Of a stretch of 37,835 bases of DNA, positions 34,454 through 37,835 are shown piece after piece (within the stretch, counting starts at the first letter, position 1; every line of letters begins with the position of its first letter). The translations under genes were made by a program, and so were the position numbers. The DNA lies in NCBI RefSeq assembly GCF_000745835.1, contig NZ_JQKB01000052.1, forward strand, positions 1 through 37,835, read 5' to 3'. Origin of the DNA: Belnapia moabensis DSM 16746. GTDB lineage: Bacteria; Pseudomonadota; Alphaproteobacteria; Acetobacterales; Acetobacteraceae. The notes beneath the pieces are model-generated. The model made no database searches. It was not told the DNA's origin and saw only the letters and a list, made by a program, of their open reading frames with translations.

Positions 34454-35623
34454 ATGGCCATCCTTCAGTCTGCACTGTCATCCACGAGACCCGTTGCGCA
34501 GGTCGATGCAGTGCGCAGCCTTCCCGCCAGCCTGCCGACGACGATCGAGGTCGCACGCGTGGTCCTCGTCATCGGCCTCGTCTTCCTGCACTACTTCTCC
34601 TTCCCGAACAGCCGCGTGTCGCCCTTCACCGGCTTCGATCCAGACAGCCACTCCTTCGCCACCTTCGTGAACAGCTTCGTGCTGCTGTTCTTCTTCAGCG
34701 CAGTGCCGCTGCTCAGCACCATCTCCGGCTGGCTCTTCTTCGGACTTGCCGACCACCCATTGCAGACCCTCACACGCCGGATGCGCAATCGCATCGGCTC
34801 GCTGCTGCTGCCGCTTCTCACCTGGAACCTTGCCACCATCGCCGTCGGCTTCCTCCTGCACGCTGTCGCCCCGACCACCGGGCTTCTCGGAGAGTTCCGC
34901 TTCGACTTCGACGAGCCCAGCCTCTTCGGCGTAGTCGATGGGGTCCTCGGCCTGACAGGCCTACCCGTCGCCTTCCAATTTTGGTTCGTACGGGACCTTT
35001 TTCTGTCCGTCCTGGTCAGCCCGCTCCTCTGGCTTATCCTGCGTCACGCGCCACTGGCCGGCGTTGCCGTACTCGGCGCCTCCTGGGTGCTGGACTTCAC
35101 CTTCGGCATCTTCATCCGCACCGATGTGCTGTTCTTCTTCTTCCTCGGCGGCTTCGCCCGCATGCGGCAGGTGCCGTTGAACGTCTCCTGGCACACCACG
35201 AAGATTCTGCTGTTGACCTATGCGCTGCTGATGGCGGCGCGGGCCCTGGCGCCGCTCTGGCTCGACCCGACCACACCACCGCACCAGGATGTGCTCGACC
35301 TTGCAACGCGTCTCGCCCGTCCGCTCGGCGTCATCGCCTGCTGGGGCCTCTGCCTGCGCCTGACCACGACGCCACTGGGCGGCTTCTTCGCCCGCTATGG
35401 CGGCTTCGCCTTCTTCCTGCATGCCTCGCATTTCCCCATCATCATCTTCGTGAAGTACCTGCTCTGGCGCCTGGTACCGGCTGAGACGGATGCGTGGATG
35501 CTCGCCCATTACGCCGCCAGCGTCGCCGTCACGGTTTCGATCGCGGCAGCCGGCGCGGCGGTGATCTTCCGCCTCTCGCCTGCGCTCTACGCCTTCCTCG
35601 CCGGCGGCCGGCGTTTCGTCTGA
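34454..35623 (+). CDS. Acyltransferase-3 family membrane protein
   Basis: A 389-residue protein with about ten membrane helices and the PF01757 pattern. The first helix contains VLVIGLVFLHYFSF with the catalytic-type His46. A conserved Trp/Arg region reads FQFWFVRDLFLSVL, and late helices include FFLHASHFPIIIF. Such proteins (OafA/OatA/WecH type) move acyl groups onto sugars of O-antigen, capsule or lipids. It is the second membrane acyltransferase of the cluster and presumably serves module B, while the MBOAT serves module A (inference). It is 24 bases downstream of the hydrolase, and its stop overlaps the GNAT start (TGATG). Confidence 0.85.
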   Translation: MAILQSALSSTRPVAQVDAVRSLPASLPTTIEVARVVLVIGLVFLHYFSFPNSRVSPFTGFDPDSHSFATFVNSFVLLFFFSAVPLLSTISGWLFFGLADHPLQTLTRRMRNRIGSLLLPLLTWNLATIAVGFLLHAVAPTTGLLGEFRFDFDEPSLFGVVDGVLGLTGLPVAFQFWFVRDLFLSVLVSPLLWLILRHAPLAGVAVLGASWVLDFTFGIFIRTDVLFFFFLGGFARMRQVPLNVSWHTTKILLLTYALLMAARALAPLWLDPTTPPHQDVLDLATRLARPLGVIACWGLCLRLTTTPLGGFFARYGGFAFFLHASHFPIIIFVKYLLWRLVPAETDAWMLAHYAASVAVTVSIAAAGAAVIFRLSPALYAFLAGGRRFV

Positions 35624-36327
35624 TGAGCGCGGCAGATCCCCTCGGCGAGCCCGTCGATCCGGCGCCGCGCCCGCGGCCGGAGCACGCCCTCATCACCGGC
35701 AGCAGCGTTACGCTAGAACCCTTGGCCGCTGCGCATGCGGAGGATTTGTGGCCCGCCGCACAGCAAGCCGCTGACAGTTGGCGCTGGCTGCCCTTCGGCC
35801 CGTTCGCAGACCGTGCCGCCTTCGCCGGCACGCTGCGCTTCATGGCGGTCAGCAAGGGCGAACTGGTCTGGGCAGTGCGGCCGCATGGCGCCGATGGCAA
35901 GCCCGGTCCCGCAGCCGGCTGGCTCGCGCTGCTCGACATCCGCCCGGCGGATGCGGCGATCGAACTCGGCAATATCTGGTTCCCACCCGGCCTCGCCCGC
36001 ACCCGGGCGGCGACCGAGGCCATGTTCCTGCTCCTCGATCTCGCCTTCCACCTCGGCTATCGTCGTGTCGCATGGAAGTGCAATATGCTGAACACCGCAT
36101 CCTCCCGGGCGGCGGAGCGGCTCGGCTTCCGCTTCGAGGGCGTGCTGCGCGCCCATATGGTGGTACGCGCCCATCGCCGTGATACGGCCTATTATTCCCT
36201 GCTCGATGCGGAGTGGCCCGAACGCCGCGCCGCGCTGGCTCATTGGCTACGCGATGCCAATTTCGACGCATCAGGACTCGTCCTCGAAAGCCTCCGGCGC
36301 CCGAAGGACCAGCATGCCTTCGCGTGA
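35623..36327 (+). CDS. GNAT-family N-acyltransferase (RimJ/RimL-like)
   Basis: A 234-residue protein. The core runs from about residue 27 (LITGSSVTLEPLAAAHAEDLW) to ERLGFRFEGVLRAHMVVRAHRRDT, which is the RimJ/RimL-type GNAT end with WKCNMLNTASSRAAERLGF. The acyl-CoA loop lies near FPPGLARTRAATEA. It starts at ATG 35623, overlapping the acyltransferase-3 stop, and overlaps the glycosyltransferase start by 14 bases. In this context it could acylate the amino group delivered by the aminoacyl module, or an amino sugar; this is inference from position. Confidence 0.85.
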   Translation: MSAADPLGEPVDPAPRPRPEHALITGSSVTLEPLAAAHAEDLWPAAQQAADSWRWLPFGPFADRAAFAGTLRFMAVSKGELVWAVRPHGADGKPGPAAGWLALLDIRPADAAIELGNIWFPPGLARTRAATEAMFLLLDLAFHLGYRRVAWKCNMLNTASSRAAERLGFRFEGVLRAHMVVRAHRRDTAYYSLLDAEWPERRAALAHWLRDANFDASGLVLESLRRPKDQHAFA

Positions 36328-37405
36328 CGATGCCCTTCCCTTCGACTTAAGGCTGGTCAACTCCGCCCCTGCTCCCGCGCCCGGCGAGGTGATCGGCATC
36401 GTAGTCGCGCGCAATGAGGCGCTTCGCCTCGGCGCCGCAATCCGCCACGCCCGCCATCTCGGCATCGGGTCGATCATCCTGATCGACAATCTCTCGAGCG
36501 ATGCCACGCGCGAGGTCGCCCTTCAGTTTCCGCGCGTTCATGTCGTCGAAGCACCGACCAATTTCGCCGATGCCAATTTCGGCATCGACTGGGTGAATGC
36601 GCTGCTGCACCGCTACGCGCACGGCCACTGGGTGTTGCTCTTCGATGCCGATGAGATGCTGGTCTTCCCCGGCAGCACCAGGCCGGGCGCACTGCCCCAA
36701 CTCTGCGCGCATCTTGACGGAATCGGCTCCGAGGGCCTGCTGACCCTCATGCTCGACTTCTTCCCGCGCGAGCCGCTGCACTCGACCTCGTATCAGCCTG
36801 AACAGGACCTGCTGGAGGCCGCGCCCTGGTTCGAGCCGCCGCAGCTGCGGCAGGAGCACGAGCCGGACTTTCCCCATATCGCAACCTATGGCGGGATTCG
36901 CGAGCGCCTCTTCTTCCCCGAGACAGTCCCGACCCGTCCAGCGCGCCTCCTCCACCAGAAGCTCTACAACCTCGGCTGGCGCCTGCCGCCGTTGCGCCGC
37001 GCCGCCTGGTTCACGCGTTTGGCGCCGCGCCGCTCGCCCAACCTCACCAAGCTACCCCTGCTGCGGTGGCGCGATGGAATGGCATTCCGCTCGGCGCATT
37101 CGGTCGCGCCGCTCGCCCTCGCCGCGGACCAGCCGAGCGGTGCGCTGCTCCACTTCAAATTTCTGCAGGACTTCCACGCCCGGGTGTTGGATGCGGTGGC
37201 GCGCAATGCGCATTACAACGGGTCGTCCGAGTACCGCCGCTACCTCGCGGCCCTGAAGCGCGATCCGGACTTCACCCTCCATGGCCCGCACAGCTTACGT
37301 TATGCCGGGCCTGAGCAGCTCCAGTCGCTCGGCCTGTTGCGCGATACGCCGGCCTGGGCCGCGGCCCGCGCCGAGGCGAAGGTCTTCGCCCCTACGCCGG
37401 GCTGA
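36314..37405 (+). CDS. Family 2-type glycosyltransferase
   Basis: A 363-residue soluble glycosyltransferase with a GT-A fold of the Glyco_tranf_2_4 type: IGIVVARNEALRLGAAIRHA at the start, IILIDNLSSDAT, and the metal-binding Asp111-x-Asp113 in LLFDADEMLVFPG. The C-terminal half carries SGALLHFKFLQDF, common in this branch. The ATG at 36314 follows GAAGGA and lies in the end of the GNAT gene. As the only sugar transferase in the cluster it suggests that the acylated target is a glycan or glycolipid. The other enzymes needed to build a polymer would have to be elsewhere in the genome. It is the last gene before the IS630 element. Confidence 0.9.
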   Translation: MPSRDDALPFDLRLVNSAPAPAPGEVIGIVVARNEALRLGAAIRHARHLGIGSIILIDNLSSDATREVALQFPRVHVVEAPTNFADANFGIDWVNALLHRYAHGHWVLLFDADEMLVFPGSTRPGALPQLCAHLDGIGSEGLLTLMLDFFPREPLHSTSYQPEQDLLEAAPWFEPPQLRQEHEPDFPHIATYGGIRERLFFPETVPTRPARLLHQKLYNLGWRLPPLRRAAWFTRLAPRRSPNLTKLPLLRWRDGMAFRSAHSVAPLALAADQPSGALLHFKFLQDFHARVLDAVARNAHYNGSSEYRRYLAALKRDPDFTLHGPHSLRYAGPEQLQSLGLLRDTPAWAAARAEAKVFAPTPG

Positions 37406-37583
37406 GGCGCTTCAGCCCATCGCGCCACGCGCCGCCGTATTCTCCGAAAGGGTATGCGACTTCACCTGGATGCCGGCCTTCTTCGCGCGGAGCCGTAATA
37501 CCAAGTCTCCGAGAGCATGACTCTCTGGGGATTCCCAGACTGACGGCGCTCTGATTCAACGTGGCGAGCAGAGGAGCTTCGCC
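37406..37583. other. Intergenic stretch with the left end of an IS630 element
   Basis: The left IS boundary is probably near a TA around 37497-37503, about 80 bases before the transposase start. A perfect GAGAG-CATGA-CTCTC inverted repeat (37511-37525) lies within the presumed terminal region. The right end is outside the window, so the terminal repeats cannot be compared. Confidence 0.4.
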
Positions 37584-37835
37584 ATGCCCATCCCACTCCG
37601 AGCTGACTTTGACGCAGCTGGGCTTCGTGCTGCGGCTCGCCGAACCAAGGATGCGGCCCAGGCCCGTCGCCTGTTGGCCTTGGCTGCCGTTTACGACGGA
37701 GTGTCGCGCACGGAGGCCGCCCGGATCGGCGGGGTGACGGTGCAGATCGTCCGGGACTGGGTGGTGCGGTTCAATGCCGAGGGTCCGGCTGGGCTGATTG
37801 ACCGCAAGGCGCCGGGCCAGGCGTCACGGCTGAAC
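37584..37835 (+). CDS. IS630-family transposase, N-terminal part (cut by window end)
   Basis: The first 84 residues of a transposase, open to the last base. After MPIPLRADFDAAGLR comes an arginine-rich segment and a helix-turn-helix of the IS630 type: RLLALAAVYDGVSRTEAARIGG, then VTVQIVRDWVVRFNAEGPAGL. The start ATG 37584 is preceded by GAGGAG. By its N-terminus it belongs to a different IS630 subgroup than the fragment at 2-322, so the two ends of this window are not an obvious matching pair. Confidence 0.88.
   Translation, partial: MPIPLRADFDAAGLRAAARRTKDAAQARRLLALAAVYDGVSRTEAARIGGVTVQIVRDWVVRFNAEGPAGLIDRKAPGQASRLN

Noticed and set aside
1-37835. Composite transposon bounded by two IS630 copies
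   Set aside because: The two transposase fragments are of different subgroups, and core genes (lysA, asd, lysK, tRNA-Pro) lie between them.

Overview
The window is GC-rich alphaproteobacterial chromosomal DNA. A class I lysyl-tRNA synthetase, a lysA/TIGR02302 pair, a DUF2842 protein, a Bug-type binding protein and the general protein style point to Acetobacteraceae, probably Roseomonas-like. The assignment rests on protein style, not on a search.

Layout. (1) 1-4820 is accessory DNA: the 3' end of an IS630-family transposase, a two-gene unknown operon whose last codons run into the IS end, a divergent XRE regulator with an ordered CCGGTT repeat operator, a second two-gene unknown operon, an approximately 500-bp stretch without a gene, tandem hairpins, and the 5' fragment of a phage head-tail connector gene. 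(2) 4512-6870 is a phage-derived remnant: small virion-type genes on the minus strand behind a good alphaproteobacterial LexA box, divergent from an XRE-S24 repressor. (3) 6881-25290 is core chromosome: a short MprF-like flippase coupled to lysyl-tRNA synthetase, asd, a D-cysteine desulfhydrase/cysteate lyase, a DinG-type helicase, a TerB-like protein, a zinc alcohol dehydrogenase pair, lysA - TIGR02302 - CDF zinc exporter as a coupled operon, cytochrome c', a LOG protein, tRNA-Pro(CGG), DUF2842 and apt. A Bug-type binding protein follows. (4) 26461-37405 is a ten-gene, all-plus-strand accessory cluster, followed by the start of a second, different IS630-type transposase at the window edge.

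The cluster in (4) is the most interesting part. Module A is MBOAT acyltransferase, FkbH-like HAD protein, acyl carrier protein and an SGNH-type membrane-anchored protein. Module B is a second carrier protein, a seryl-tRNA-synthetase-like amino acid:[carrier protein] ligase coupled to it by a 4-bp overlap, a tandem alpha/beta-hydrolase fusion, an acyltransferase-3 membrane protein, a GNAT and a family 2 glycosyltransferase. Together they contain a counterpart for every part of the Gram-positive Dlt D-alanylation machine (ligase, carrier, MBOAT, DltD-like protein), with a class II aaRS-like enzyme in place of DltA. I infer a carrier-protein-dependent system that puts an aminoacyl group and possibly a glyceryl group on a surface glycan or lipid. 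The substrate and product cannot be read from the sequence.
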